From Actinomycetes bacterium (GTDB lineage Bacteria > Actinomycetota > Thermoleophilia > Solirubrobacterales > 70-9): 63,488 nucleotides of DNA. Below, piece by piece: positions 9,134-17,911 of the stretch; within the stretch, counting starts at the first letter, position 1, and each line of letters begins with the position of its first letter. The translations under genes and the position numbers were made by a program. Location: contig JAEZIQ010000010.1 of assembly GCA_023436605.1 (NCBI GenBank), positions 1 through 63,488 of the forward strand, read 5' to 3'. The notes beneath the pieces are model-generated. The model had not been told where the DNA came from and searched no databases. It saw only the letters and a list, made by a program, of their open reading frames with translations.

Positions 9134-10132
9134 CTAGCTACCCGGTGATTCGGCGGGCTGGTTCTCTTCGGGGGTTGGCTCTTCGTTGGTGGCGCCTGAC
9201 CAGAGGGTCTGGACGACGGGGTTGGGGAAGTCGACGGCCGGTTGCCTCTGGCGCTCCGACTTTTGGGTTTCTCTCTGCGGAGCTTCATGCCAGGGGTCGC
9301 CCAGCTTGCGGCCGAGCCAGCTGTGCTGGCGGCGGGTGAAGGTGGCTGCGAGGTGGCTGTCGTTGCGATAGATCAGGTACCGGCCGGCCAGCGGTCGGCA
9401 CCAACCGCCCGGGCAGAGGAACTCCTGCGGGTCGATCACCCTGATGCCATCGACCTGACGGGCCGCCTTGAAGTCATACGACCAGGTCCTGGTCCGGGTC
9501 GAGCGGAAGCCGCACCGCTTTGACCGGTCGAAGTTCTTGCGCAGGCATGCCGTCACATCAAAAGGGGCCACCGCCTGGTCGCGGATCAGGACCGTCCGCT
9601 TCGACCACCGTTTCAGGAAGCGCAGGGTCCGGACCATGCCGGCGACCAGCCGACTCTCGCTCGCATGGCGGCTTAGTTTGTGGCCGTAGCGAAGCACCGA
9701 GTAGGCCTGATCGTTCGCGGCCGACCCGACCAGCACCAGCCCCGGCCTGATCTTCTTGATTCGCCGAAGCGCATTGTTCCGCCAGAGGTCGCAGTACTTG
9801 TCGGTGCTGACCAGCGCGGCCGGGCAGCTGGCCCGGGTCAGCACGATCACCTTCCAGCCGTTCTGGCGGGCAACCCGGAAAAGGGCTCCGCCCCAGTGGG
9901 CAGCATGTGAATCTCCCAGCAGCACCACCCTTTTGCTTGAGCTCAGGTCCCCGAAACGACAGGGCCGCGACCGGACCTGCGTGTCACCGGCCATACAGCC
10001 ATTCGCGTAGATCTCGCCCTCGTCGAGACCCACCCGGTCGAGACCGGGAAGGAATCCGGCGCCCGCGTTGCCGGCAGGCACGAAGAAGAGGCCGCAGAAG
10101 AGTGCGACGAGGATCAGGCGACGCGAGAACAT
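9134..10132 (-). CDS. Exported SGNH-hydrolase domain protein (paralogue 1)
   Basis: A protein of about 332 residues with a signal peptide (hydrophobic stretch then AGNAGA) and a domain like the C-terminal SGNH module of OafA-type acyltransferases. Block I is GDSHAAHW with the nucleophile Ser; a block III-like SAAN follows. At the final block the sequence reads RNDSHL, so the residue three before the catalytic His is Asn, not Asp. It may remove or add acetyl groups on cell-surface glycans. Two paralogues lie at 12226-14009. A TTG at 10144 is an alternative start. The stop codon abuts the tRNA. Confidence 0.8.
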   Translation of the reverse strand: MFSRRLILVALFCGLFFVPAGNAGAGFLPGLDRVGLDEGEIYANGCMAGDTQVRSRPCRFGDLSSSKRVVLLGDSHAAHWGGALFRVARQNGWKVIVLTRASCPAALVSTDKYCDLWRNNALRRIKKIRPGLVLVGSAANDQAYSVLRYGHKLSRHASESRLVAGMVRTLRFLKRWSKRTVLIRDQAVAPFDVTACLRKNFDRSKRCGFRSTRTRTWSYDFKAARQVDGIRVIDPQEFLCPGGWCRPLAGRYLIYRNDSHLAATFTRRQHSWLGRKLGDPWHEAPQRETQKSERQRQPAVDFPNPVVQTLWSGATNEEPTPEENQPAESPGS

Positions 10133-10179
10133 GAGGCGAGCCAATTGTTACAAATACCTGACTTCCAAAGTCAAGAACA

Positions 10180-10806
10180 GTGGACTACGAGTGCTTTCGT
10201 TATGAAGAGAGCGACTTGACCGACCAGATCCCGGAGCCCAGCGACTTTCCCCGGTTTCTTGCCGGTGATGCCGAAGACGTTGCCCGGCGGCTGCTGGGCT
10301 GCTTCCTCGAGCGCACGATCGACGGCCAGCGCCTGGCGGCCCGGATCGTGGAGACCGAGGCCTACGACGAGGAGGACGCGGCCGCCCACTCTTTCAACGG
10401 AAGGACGCCGCGAAACGAGGTGATGTTCGGTGAGTCCGGCCGACTGTACGTGTACTTCACCTACGGGATGCACTACTGCTGCAACGTGGTCACGGGGCCT
10501 TCCGGAGTGGGATCGGCCGTCCTCGTCCGGGCCGCCGAACCGGTCGAGGGTCGCGAGCTCATGGAGTCCAACCGGGGCGTCGACGGCGCCAACGTAACCA
10601 ACGGTCCGGCCAAGCTCTGCCAGGCGCTGGCGATCGACTTCGAGCTGCTCGGGCATGACCTGCGCCGGGAGCCCCTCAGGCTTCGTGAAGGCGGGCTGCT
10701 ACCCGGGGAATCGGTCACTCGAACCACCAGAGTAGGGATCAGCAAGGCCGCGGACCTCCAGCGGCGTTTCTACATTTCCGGCAACCGCTTCGTGTCGAGG
10801 AAATGA
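10180..10806 (+). CDS. DNA-3-methyladenine glycosylase (AAG/MPG family)
   Basis: A 208-residue base-excision repair enzyme that removes alkylated and deaminated purines. The segment IVETEAY (residues 56-62) matches the catalytic site of human AAG, giving Glu60 as the general base and Tyr62 as the intercalating residue; TPRNEVMF and GRLYVYFTYGMHYC follow as in the family. Length is normal for bacterial members. The start is GTG; a TTG at 10216 with a GAGAG upstream is a possible shorter start. It is transcribed alone. Confidence 0.93.
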   Translation: MDYECFRYEESDLTDQIPEPSDFPRFLAGDAEDVARRLLGCFLERTIDGQRLAARIVETEAYDEEDAAAHSFNGRTPRNEVMFGESGRLYVYFTYGMHYCCNVVTGPSGVGSAVLVRAAEPVEGRELMESNRGVDGANVTNGPAKLCQALAIDFELLGHDLRREPLRLREGGLLPGESVTRTTRVGISKAADLQRRFYISGNRFVSRK

Positions 10807-10816
10807 TTGAGATAAC

Positions 10817-10845
10817 TTGACGCGCGTCAGCTTTCTTGTTAGAAC
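10817..10845 (+). promoter_or_regulatory. Promoter with palindromic operator (TTGACGCGCGTCAG)
   Basis: TTGACG at 10817-10822 and TAGAAC at 10840-10845 are 17 bases apart and six bases from the ATG at 10852, forming a leaderless promoter. The -35 box is half of the palindrome TGACGCGCGTCA (10818-10829), which recurs before the genes at 15839 and 61174. A regulator binding it would cover the -35 box. Confidence 0.6.
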
Positions 10846-10851
10846 GGCGTC

Positions 10852-12195
10852 ATGACCGATCTGAACGAATGGAAGCCAAACGGGGCGACATGGCTGGCGC
10901 TGGTGATTTTCCTGGGGGTGCTCGGCCTCCTCGCACCGGCCGGCGCGTCGGCTGAAGATCCGCCCAGCAAGAGCAGCCAGCTTCTCAAGAATGACGTTCT
11001 GGTCGGGGCTGACATGTGGTCCTGGAAGCCACAGATGCTGGCCGGCGGGATGGGGTTCAACGCGATTCTCGGTCTGCCCGGGCTGGATGGCAACCCGACG
11101 GTCGAGGAAGCCCGGCAGACCGTCCTCGACGTCGACGGTGCATGGCTCGACGATCTCGAGTGCTCGGCCGAACCGGCGATGGGTGACTACTCCTCCGCCG
11201 CTGGCTCCAACGGCATGGCCTTCGCCTACGGCTGGCCGCAGTACTACGGGGACGGCATGCCACTTGAGTTCAGCTGGCCGATTCTGCCCAGCACTGTCGA
11301 CCCGACCGACTTCCTGGTCACCAAGTCAAACGGTGAGAAGGTAACGCCAACCGGTGCGGCTCTCTATCCGAACTTCGAATACAACGAGCGCAGCACGGTC
11401 GTGCTGGTTGGTGAGTTCGGGAACAACCTGGCCGCCAGCGATCCGAACCAGGTCTTCCCCACCCGGATCGAAGTCGTCGCCGACGACACCCCGCTGAAGC
11501 TGGTCGGCAAGACCAGGCAGGGCCAGCGGCGGATCGTGAGCGCAGTTGGCATGTACTCCGCGCCGACCAAGAGCCCCTACGACGATTACTCCAAACCCTC
11601 CGAGCGGCCCGGCCCGCGCCTTACCGCCGCGAAACTGACCCGGATGTCAACTCTGGGCGATTCGGCACCGAAGATCTTCGCGAGCAACATGCCCAACGAC
11701 GGCCGTACCTTCTACGGAAAGAAGGCCAAGTTCCGGCTGCGGATGCTGACCACCGGCGGCTTCTTACCGGATGGCATCCGGGGGGTTCGCCCGACCGAAT
11801 TCGAGCGCTACTTCCAGATCATCGCCCGAGCACCCAGCGGGCGCAAGGTGATCATTCAGAAGCAAGGCCGCACCTACCGGATCGGCAAGGGATGGCTGCG
11901 CGTGGTCGGACTGGCCGAGCTCGGAAAGAAGCAGGACTCATACGACCAGTGCTACCAGGAGGACCACGACAACCAGATCGACGTGATCCTGGACGGCACC
12001 CCTTCGGCGATGCGGACGATTCGCCTGTTGAGGCTGCCCGGCACCGGGAAGTACTCCCCGATGTACAACCCCGGCGGGCCGGGAACCACCCCCCAGCCCG
12101 GGGTCAGGTACACGGCACCGAGCCCGCCGATCAATCAGCCGGTGACGGTCGACCTGAAGAACCGCATGCAGGTCACCTACAAGGGGAAGACCTAG
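10852..12195 (+). CDS. Secreted protein of unknown function
   Basis: A 447-residue protein that begins with about 14 polar residues, then a hydrophobic segment (15-35) ending in AGASA, consistent with a signal peptide. The mature part is rich in Asp, Pro and Gly, with few cysteines (one CSAE early, one QCYQ near residue 367). I recognise no domain. Its promoter carries the palindrome TTGACGCGCGTCAG, shared with the MBL-fold hydrolase and the sulfatase gene, so it probably belongs to the same regulon. The gene converges on the SGNH pair downstream. Confidence 0.75.
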   Translation: MTDLNEWKPNGATWLALVIFLGVLGLLAPAGASAEDPPSKSSQLLKNDVLVGADMWSWKPQMLAGGMGFNAILGLPGLDGNPTVEEARQTVLDVDGAWLDDLECSAEPAMGDYSSAAGSNGMAFAYGWPQYYGDGMPLEFSWPILPSTVDPTDFLVTKSNGEKVTPTGAALYPNFEYNERSTVVLVGEFGNNLAASDPNQVFPTRIEVVADDTPLKLVGKTRQGQRRIVSAVGMYSAPTKSPYDDYSKPSERPGPRLTAAKLTRMSTLGDSAPKIFASNMPNDGRTFYGKKAKFRLRMLTTGGFLPDGIRGVRPTEFERYFQIIARAPSGRKVIIQKQGRTYRIGKGWLRVVGLAELGKKQDSYDQCYQEDHDNQIDVILDGTPSAMRTIRLLRLPGTGKYSPMYNPGGPGTTPQPGVRYTAPSPPINQPVTVDLKNRMQVTYKGKT

Positions 12196-12225
12196 ACCGC
12201 CAAACCCTGGCGGCTGCCACTCACC

Positions 12226-13074
12226 TCAGCGCCACGGATCGCCGATCTTGTAGCCCAGCCAGCCGTACTTCTCACGGGTGAATGTGGCGCTGAGGTGACC
12301 CTGGTTGCGGTAGACCAGGTAATCGCCGTCGACCGGGTGGCACCAGCCGCGCGGACAGAGCATCGGCTGGGGATCGATCAGCGGGACACCCCGTACCCGG
12401 CGGGCCGCCTTGAAGTCATAGGCGAAGTCGCGGGGCCGGTCGGGGCGAAAGCCGCAGCGGCCGGGTGTGGTCTGGTTGGTGCGCAGACAGGCGGTAACGC
12501 TGAAGGGGGTCACCGCCTGGTCCTGCAGGACGACCGTCTTCGTCGACCAGCGATTCAGGCGACGGAGGGTGCCGATCATGCCGTCAACCAGATAGGCCTC
12601 GCTGGCGGCGCGGCTGATCTCGCCGCCACCGGCCCGGACCCCGTAGGCCTCGCTGTTGGCGGCCGATGCGACCACGACCAGACCCGGGCGCATCAGCCGG
12701 ATCCGGCGCAGGGAGTTCCGGCGCCAGGTGTCGCAGTAGTAATCGATGTGGACCATCGCCGCCGGACAGCTCGCCCGGGTCAGCGCGATCACCTGCCAAC
12801 CCTTCGCCTCCGCCAGTCGGATCAGTCCCGGACCCCACTGCATCGCGTGCGAGTCCCCGAACAGGACCACTTTCTTCTCTGACCTGATGTCCCCGAACCG
12901 GCAGGCGCCCGAGCGGACCCGATCGTGGCCCGTCAGGCAACCCTTGCGGAAGACTTCACCCTTGTCGGCGCTCACTTTGTTTAGACCGGGCAGGAAGCGG
13001 GCTTCCGCCTGTCCCGCGGACGCAAGCAGGCCGAAGCAGAGGACCGCGAGAACGAGGGCCCGCCGTCGATTCAT
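12226..13074 (-). CDS. Exported SGNH-hydrolase domain protein (paralogue 2)
   Basis: A 282-residue protein with a signal peptide (RRRALVLAVL... ending AEA) and an SGNH domain very close to paralogue 1: GDSHAMQW block I, SAANSEAYG block III and RNQGHLSATFT at the end. As in paralogue 1, the usual Asp of the D-x-x-H motif is Asn. The ATG overlaps the stop of the lipoprotein gene upstream (ATGA at 13071-13074), so the two are one operon. A role in surface-glycan deacetylation is inferred from the family. Confidence 0.82.
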   Translation of the reverse strand: MNRRRALVLAVLCFGLLASAGQAEARFLPGLNKVSADKGEVFRKGCLTGHDRVRSGACRFGDIRSEKKVVLFGDSHAMQWGPGLIRLAEAKGWQVIALTRASCPAAMVHIDYYCDTWRRNSLRRIRLMRPGLVVVASAANSEAYGVRAGGGEISRAASEAYLVDGMIGTLRRLNRWSTKTVVLQDQAVTPFSVTACLRTNQTTPGRCGFRPDRPRDFAYDFKAARRVRGVPLIDPQPMLCPRGWCHPVDGDYLVYRNQGHLSATFTREKYGWLGYKIGDPWR

Positions 13075-14009
13075 GCTGCGGCTGACCAGGGATTCTGGAG
13101 TTCGGCGTCGAGCCACGGAGCCAGCAGTCTCGAGTAGGTCGCTGTGATGTGGAAGCGGTCCCGGAACTTCAGGTACCGGCCGTGGACCGGGCTGCATGTG
13201 TACCCGGGGCAGATCTTCTCGAGGGGATCGATCACCTGGATGCCGCCGACCTCATCGGCCGCCTTCAGGTCATAGGCGAGGGCGGGCGGACGGTCCATCA
13301 CGAATGTGCAGCTGTCGGGATCGTCGCGATTCCCGGCGACGCACTCGGATGGCAGGTAATCCTTCGACATGGCCATGTCCTGCATCAGGGTGACCTCGGC
13401 CCCAGTCTTTTTGAGATCCCGAAAGGTCTCCGCCATGCCGCTCTCCAGAAGCGGCTCGGCAGCCTCCCGGGACAAGGTCTCGCCATCATCCTTGACGGTC
13501 ATGTTGGGGCCGGTGTTGCTGGCAACGATCACGAGGCCGGGCTTTTCTTCCCGGATCCGGGCCAGCGCGTTCTCGCGCCAGAGGTCGCAGTCCGGGTTGA
13601 CGCTCACCTGGGCCGCGGTGCAGTTCGCGTGGAGCAGGGTGATCAGCCGCCAGTCCCGCTGACCCGCGATCTCGATCAGGGCCGGGGTCCACTGCAGGGC
13701 GTGTGAATCACCGAAGACCACGACCTCGTGTGGCGAATCGACACTGCCGTAGGCGCATTCCCCGGATTCGGGCTGGTCCCCGGTGATCAGGCATCCGTCG
13801 GTGAAGACCGGCCCCTTGTCCTTCTTGACCACGTCGAAGGATGGAACGAAGCTGTCGGTCTGAACCTTGACGGCCTCACCAGTGGTCGCCGGGTTCGCGG
13901 TGCTTTCGCCGTCGCTTTCGCTGCTGCCGCATCCCGCGACAGCGAGCAGAAAGACAACTGCCGGCACGACAAGAAACGCGCCGAAACTCTGTTTCACCCC
14001 TGAAGCCAT
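13071..14009 (-). CDS. SGNH-hydrolase domain lipoprotein (paralogue 3)
   Basis: A 312-residue lipoprotein: hydrophobic segment then lipobox VAGC near residue 27, and a Ser/Glu-rich linker before the SGNH domain. Block I is GDSHALQW, and the last block reads FRDRFHIT, so the D-x-x-H pair is intact here, unlike in the two paralogues. AGGAG lies six bases before the ATG at 14009, which excludes a longer start. It is first in a two-gene operon and would sit on the outer face of the membrane. Confidence 0.83.
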   Translation of the reverse strand: MASGVKQSFGAFLVVPAVVFLLAVAGCGSSESDGESTANPATTGEAVKVQTDSFVPSFDVVKKDKGPVFTDGCLITGDQPESGECAYGSVDSPHEVVVFGDSHALQWTPALIEIAGQRDWRLITLLHANCTAAQVSVNPDCDLWRENALARIREEKPGLVIVASNTGPNMTVKDDGETLSREAAEPLLESGMAETFRDLKKTGAEVTLMQDMAMSKDYLPSECVAGNRDDPDSCTFVMDRPPALAYDLKAADEVGGIQVIDPLEKICPGYTCSPVHGRYLKFRDRFHITATYSRLLAPWLDAELQNPWSAAA

Positions 14010-14115
14010 CTTCTTCTCCTGTGCCGGAACTCCCCTGCCTGTGGGGTGGGCGAGCCTACAGGTCCGGATGCCCGCCGACAAGGTTCGCCGCGCGGCGGTA
14101 CGAGCGCCGATCGGC

Positions 14116-14742
14116 TCAGAGGCCGATAATCAGGCTGGCCCCGAGACTGACCATGATCAGGGCGATCAGTCCGTCCAGGACCCGCCAGGCCGAAGGGCGC
14201 GCGAAAAGCGGACTGAGCAGTCGCGCTCCGAAGCCGAGCAGGAAGAACCACGTGAAGGATGCCGCGATGGCGCCGAGCGCCCACCACCAGCGATCGCCTT
14301 CGCCCTGCTGGTTGGCGATCGAACCGAGCAGCATCACGGTGTCGAGATAGACGTGGGGGTTGAGCCAGGTCAGGGCGAGGGTGGTGAGCACGATCGCCTT
14401 CATCGAGGCGTTGGCCGGGCTTTCGTCCAGAGCCATGCCCTCGGGCCGGAAGGCGCGACGGGCCGCCAGCACCCCGTAGGAGATCAGAAAGATCGCGCCG
14501 AAGACACGGACCACATCGACCGCTTCCGGGGCGGCTTCGATCACGACCCCGATACCGGCCACACCGGCCGTGATCAGGACCGCATCCGAGAAGGCGCAGA
14601 TCAGGATCACCGTGACCAGGATGCGGCCGCGGCCCTCGACTCCGAGCCGGAGCAGATACGCGTTCTGGGCCCCGATCGCGACGATCAGGCCGAGGCTGGC
14701 GCCAAAGCCGAGCAGCATCAACTGGAAGAGGGAGAGGTCCAT
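14116..14742 (-). CDS. lysE: LysE/ArgO family amino acid exporter
   Basis: A 208-residue membrane protein with six predicted helices and the family signature GAQNAYLLRLG near residue 24. These exporters remove excess lysine or arginine, for example during growth on peptides. The gene is divergent from a LysG/ArgP-type LysR regulator with 73 bases between the starts, the usual arrangement of the pair. Whether lysine, arginine or both are exported cannot be told. Confidence 0.9.
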   Translation of the reverse strand: MDLSLFQLMLLGFGASLGLIVAIGAQNAYLLRLGVEGRGRILVTVILICAFSDAVLITAGVAGIGVVIEAAPEAVDVVRVFGAIFLISYGVLAARRAFRPEGMALDESPANASMKAIVLTTLALTWLNPHVYLDTVMLLGSIANQQGEGDRWWWALGAIAASFTWFFLLGFGARLLSPLFARPSAWRVLDGLIALIMVSLGASLIIGL

Positions 14743-14792
14743 TGCGAGAGTCGATTCTCGGGTTCGGCCCGGATGTAGTCAAGCTAAAGTTT

Positions 14793-14807
14793 CTAATTGA
14801 TCATTAG
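14793..14807. promoter_or_regulatory. Probable LysG/ArgP operator
   Basis: The shared upstream region contains CTAATTGATCATTAG, a perfect inverted repeat with 5-base arms and the T-N11-A form of LysR-type operators. It lies 8 bases before the regulator start and 50 bases before lysE, so it could serve both. Confidence 0.6.
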
Positions 14808-14815
14808 CTCTGCTT

Positions 14816-15712
14816 ATGTCCACGTTCCGCCCTGAACACCTCGAAACCCTGGTCGCCCTGATCGAAGAGGGCACCTTCGAGGCTGCAGCCCGGAGGCTCG
14901 CGGTGACGCCGTCCGCGGTCTCCCAGCGGATCAAGGCGATGGAACGCTCGACCGGCCAGATCATGGTCCAGCGGAGCAACCCGGTCGAGCCGACCGCAGC
15001 CGGTGACATCGCCCTCCGCTACGGCCGGCAGATGCAACTGCTCGAGGACGAGGCGGCCCGGGCGCTCGCCCTCGAGGAAGGCGAAGGCGGTTCGGTGACG
15101 ATCCCCCTGGCGATCAACGCCGACAGTCTCGGCACCTGGTTCATGGAGGCCCTGGCGAGGGCCAGCTCGCCAGGAGTCGCGTTTGAACTGTTTCGCGAAG
15201 ACCAGGAACACACCACTTCACTTCTCCGTGCCGGCAGGGTTATGGCCGCGATCACCTCACACGCCGAAGCGGTGCAGGGCTGCCGCTCGGAACTGCTAGG
15301 GACGATGACCTACCGGGCGGTCTGCTCCCCCGGGTTCCTGGCCGACGCGCTGGATGGCGAGGCGACCCCGGCGAACCTCGGAAAGGTGACCGTGGTCGAC
15401 TTCGACCGCAGGGATGAAACGCAGAACCGGTTCTTCCGCGAGTTCGCCGGCAAGCCGCTGAGAGCTCCCCGCCACTACATCCCGACCACGGCTGACTATG
15501 GCCGGGCGATTGTGCTCGGCCTGGGTTGGGGCCTGCTGCCGGACCAGCAATGCCTGAGCGACATCGAGTCGGGGCAGCTGATCGAGATCGCGCCCGACCT
15601 CCACGTCGAAATCCCGCTCTACTGGCAACGCTGGACTCTCGATTCACCCTTGCTGGAGAACCTCACCAAGGCGATCAAGGAAGTCGCCGCCCGCGAGATG
15701 CGCAATCCCTAG
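14816..15712 (+). CDS. lysG: LysR family regulator, ArgP/LysG type
   Basis: A 298-residue protein with an N-terminal winged helix (residues 3-60, FEAAARRLAVTPSAVSQRIKAMER) and a periplasmic-binding-like effector domain. In the ArgP/LysG subfamily basic amino acids bind the effector domain and switch on the adjacent exporter, which is the divergent gene here. Length is typical. The ATG follows a T-N11-A palindrome closely. Confidence 0.9.
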   Translation: MSTFRPEHLETLVALIEEGTFEAAARRLAVTPSAVSQRIKAMERSTGQIMVQRSNPVEPTAAGDIALRYGRQMQLLEDEAARALALEEGEGGSVTIPLAINADSLGTWFMEALARASSPGVAFELFREDQEHTTSLLRAGRVMAAITSHAEAVQGCRSELLGTMTYRAVCSPGFLADALDGEATPANLGKVTVVDFDRRDETQNRFFREFAGKPLRAPRHYIPTTADYGRAIVLGLGWGLLPDQQCLSDIESGQLIEIAPDLHVEIPLYWQRWTLDSPLLENLTKAIKEVAAREMRNP

Positions 15713-15730
15713 TCAGTGAAGCCTCACGAA

Positions 15731-15782
15731 TCTGGGTGAGGTTGAGTTTTCGGCCATATAGCGCTCCGTTTTTCAAGCTCAT
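15731..15782. repeat. Dispersed palindromic repeat, copy A
   Basis: About 52 bases after the lysG stop match the segment at 26931-26982: flanks GGGTGAG(G/A)TTGA are shared, while the centre CCATATAGCGCTCCG is the reverse complement of the other copy's centre. The outer arms TGAGGTTGA and TCAAGCTCA form a stem with one mismatch. It lies between a stop codon and the next promoter. Confidence 0.65.
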
Positions 15783-15803
15783 AACGATGAAGGCAAATAT
15801 GCC

Positions 15804-15832
15804 TTGAACTTGACGCGCGTCAACTATAGGCT
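15804..15832 (+). promoter_or_regulatory. Promoter with palindromic operator TTGACGCGCGTCAA
   Basis: TTGAAC at 15804-15809 and TAGGCT at 15827-15832 are 17 bases apart, with the ATG six bases later. The perfect 14-base palindrome TTGACGCGCGTCAA (15810-15823) fills the spacer. The same palindrome is found at 10817 and, with one change, at 63080. Confidence 0.6.
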
Positions 15833-15838
15833 CCGGCT

Positions 15839-16876
15839 ATGCCTTCCCTGCGCTCCCGTCTGTCCCTGGCCCTGATCAAGAAGAAGCTGCCGGAAATCGT
15901 CGCTGCCGATCCGATCTCCGATCTCGGTGACGGTCTCCACGTCGCGATCGTCGGCTCCGGCTCGCCGCTGCCGGACGAGAAGCGGGGTAACCCGTGCGCG
16001 CTGGTGATCGCCGGACGCAAGGTCTATGTGGTCGACGCGGGCGAGGGTGCTTCGGAGATGATCGGCCGGATGGGAATCGACCCCGGGCTGATCGAGGTCC
16101 TCTTCCTAACCCATTTCCATTCCGACCACATCGGCGGACTGGGTTCGGTCAACCTTCAGCGCTGGGTCGCCGAAGGCAGCAGCACACCGCTGAGGGTCTT
16201 CGGCCCTCCCGGTGTCGAGAAGGTGATCGGCGGCTACAACGCGGCCTACGAACTCGACCGCAGCTACCGGGTCGGCCACCACGGGGAGGATTTCGTCGAC
16301 CCGAAGATCGGAGCGATGCTTCCCGAGGAGTTCCCGGTGCCCGGCGAAGGCGAGTCGAACGTCGTGTTCGAGGACGACGGGTTGGTCGTCACCGCCTTCG
16401 AGGTCGATCACTCACCGGTCGCCCCGGTGGTCGGCTTCCGCTTCGACTACAAGGGCCGGAGCGCCGTGATCAGTGCCGACACCGTCTATTCCGAGAACCT
16501 GGTCAAGGCCGCAGCCAACACCGATCTCCTTGTGCACGACGCGCTCTCGGAAGAGCTGCTGCTGATGGTCGCCCGGGCCCAGACCGAAGCGGGCAACGAG
16601 AAGCGCGGCCAGATCCTCGCCGACGTGACCGACTACCACGCCACCGCACCCCAGGCGGCAGATGCGGCACAAAAGGGGGGAGCGAAGGCCCTGGCGATCA
16701 CCCACATCGTCCCCCCGCTGCCGCTCAAGGGACTGGAGGAGGTTTTCCTCCAGGACGCTCCGGAGCGCTTCGACGGGCCGCTTTGGCTGGCCGCCGATGG
16801 AGACGTCTACAGCCTCCCGGTCGCGGGCGGACTCAAGCGCGGCAACCTGATTCGAAGGCGCCGCTCGGGCGGCTAG
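15839..16876 (+). CDS. Metallo-beta-lactamase-fold hydrolase (RNase Z / arylsulfatase-like)
   Basis: A 345-residue MBL-fold protein. The metal motif THFHSDHIGGL (near residue 97) gives H-x-H-x-D-H, followed by a further His in FEVDHSP, Asp in SADTVYS and the last His in ITHIVPP. The arrangement is that of the RNase Z and AtsA-like branch rather than of true beta-lactamases. There is no signal peptide. The operator palindrome is shared with a sulfatase gene at 61174 and a secreted protein at 10852, which hints at a sulfur-ester role; this is inference only. Confidence 0.82.
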   Translation: MPSLRSRLSLALIKKKLPEIVAADPISDLGDGLHVAIVGSGSPLPDEKRGNPCALVIAGRKVYVVDAGEGASEMIGRMGIDPGLIEVLFLTHFHSDHIGGLGSVNLQRWVAEGSSTPLRVFGPPGVEKVIGGYNAAYELDRSYRVGHHGEDFVDPKIGAMLPEEFPVPGEGESNVVFEDDGLVVTAFEVDHSPVAPVVGFRFDYKGRSAVISADTVYSENLVKAAANTDLLVHDALSEELLLMVARAQTEAGNEKRGQILADVTDYHATAPQAADAAQKGGAKALAITHIVPPLPLKGLEEVFLQDAPERFDGPLWLAADGDVYSLPVAGGLKRGNLIRRRRSGG

Positions 16877-16886
16877 TCTGGGCGGC

Positions 16887-17911
16887 ATGGTCCGCCCAGC
16901 CTTTAGCGCTTCCGTCCGTCTGCTCCTCGCTTCACTACTTGGCTTCGCGGCCCTGGTCGCGCTGGCCTCACCCGCATCGGCGATCCGGCCCGACTCCAAA
17001 GCCGTGCTCTCGCCAGTTGACTTCGAGGTGCTCAACCGGCCCTCACCGGTGCGCGGCTCGGACAACCGAACCCACATGGTCTACGAGATCCAGGCCGTCA
17101 ACCAGTCGCAGCTGGATGTCGAGATCCGGCGAATCGCCCCGCGGGCCCAGGGCAACCGGCTCGGCCTCCCCTTCAGCGGGACCCGGCTGGCCGAGCGGAT
17201 GCGGATCAACGCGGACGCGGTCCCGACCGGGAGCACCACTCTGGGCCCCGGCGGGAGCGCGATGATCTTCATCGACGCCTCCTACAGCAACGCGCGCAAA
17301 CGGCCGAACTCGGTCAGCCATGCGATCAGCCTCGCCTGGGCCGATCCCGGCAACCCCCTGGAGACCGTTCGCCAGACTTTCATCGGCGTAACGACCCCGG
17401 TCAGCAAAGAGAAGCCGGTCGTAGTTTCGTCCCCACTACGGGGCAGCAAGTGGGTCGCGGTCAACGGCTGCTGCACGATGAACGCGCACCGCGGGGCCTG
17501 CCCGAGCAGGTCCCCGGCTCGCTTCCGCCTGGAGCGACCATCCAGATGGCCGGCGGCAACTACGTGGTGGTCAGGATTGGCAAGGGGCAGTTCGCGTTCT
17601 ACGCACATCTGGCGACCGGCACGCTGCGGGTTCGCAAAGGCCAGCAGGTAAAGCGGGGGCAGGTGCGCGGGCTACTCGGAAACACCGGCAACACCGACGG
17701 CCCCCACCTCCACTTCCACGTGATGGACTCGCCCTCACCGCTCCAGTCGAGCGGGCTGCCGTTCGTGTTCCGAGACTTCATCGGGCAGGGGGTGCTGGGC
17801 AACGTGGCGGAAATCCAGGACGGGGCGAAAGGCGACATCAACCGGAACCGGCTGCGCGGCCGCTACCGGAACGTACTGCCGATGGAGAACCAGCTGGTGA
17901 GACTCGGCTGA
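16887..17911 (+). pseudogene. Broken M23-family peptidase gene (internal deletion and frameshift)
   Basis: The first frame starts at an ATG seven bases after TAGTCT and encodes a signal peptide, a beta-rich domain and SKWVAVNGCCTMNAHRGA. The typical M23 C-terminus then continues in another frame from about 17500: GLPEQVPGSLPPG, then YAHL and GPHLHFHVMD (metal ligands) up to the TGA at 17909-17911. In relatives that I recall, some 65-75 residues holding the first metal His/Asp separate these parts; they are missing here. The remains therefore cannot form a complete active site. The simplest reading is a pseudogene; an assembly error is the alternative. Confidence 0.72.

Noticed and set aside
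15839..16876. Calling the MBL-fold protein a beta-lactamase or RNase Z
   Set aside because: Motifs fit the broad superfamily only; there is no signal peptide, and the exosite of tRNase Z is not recognisable.
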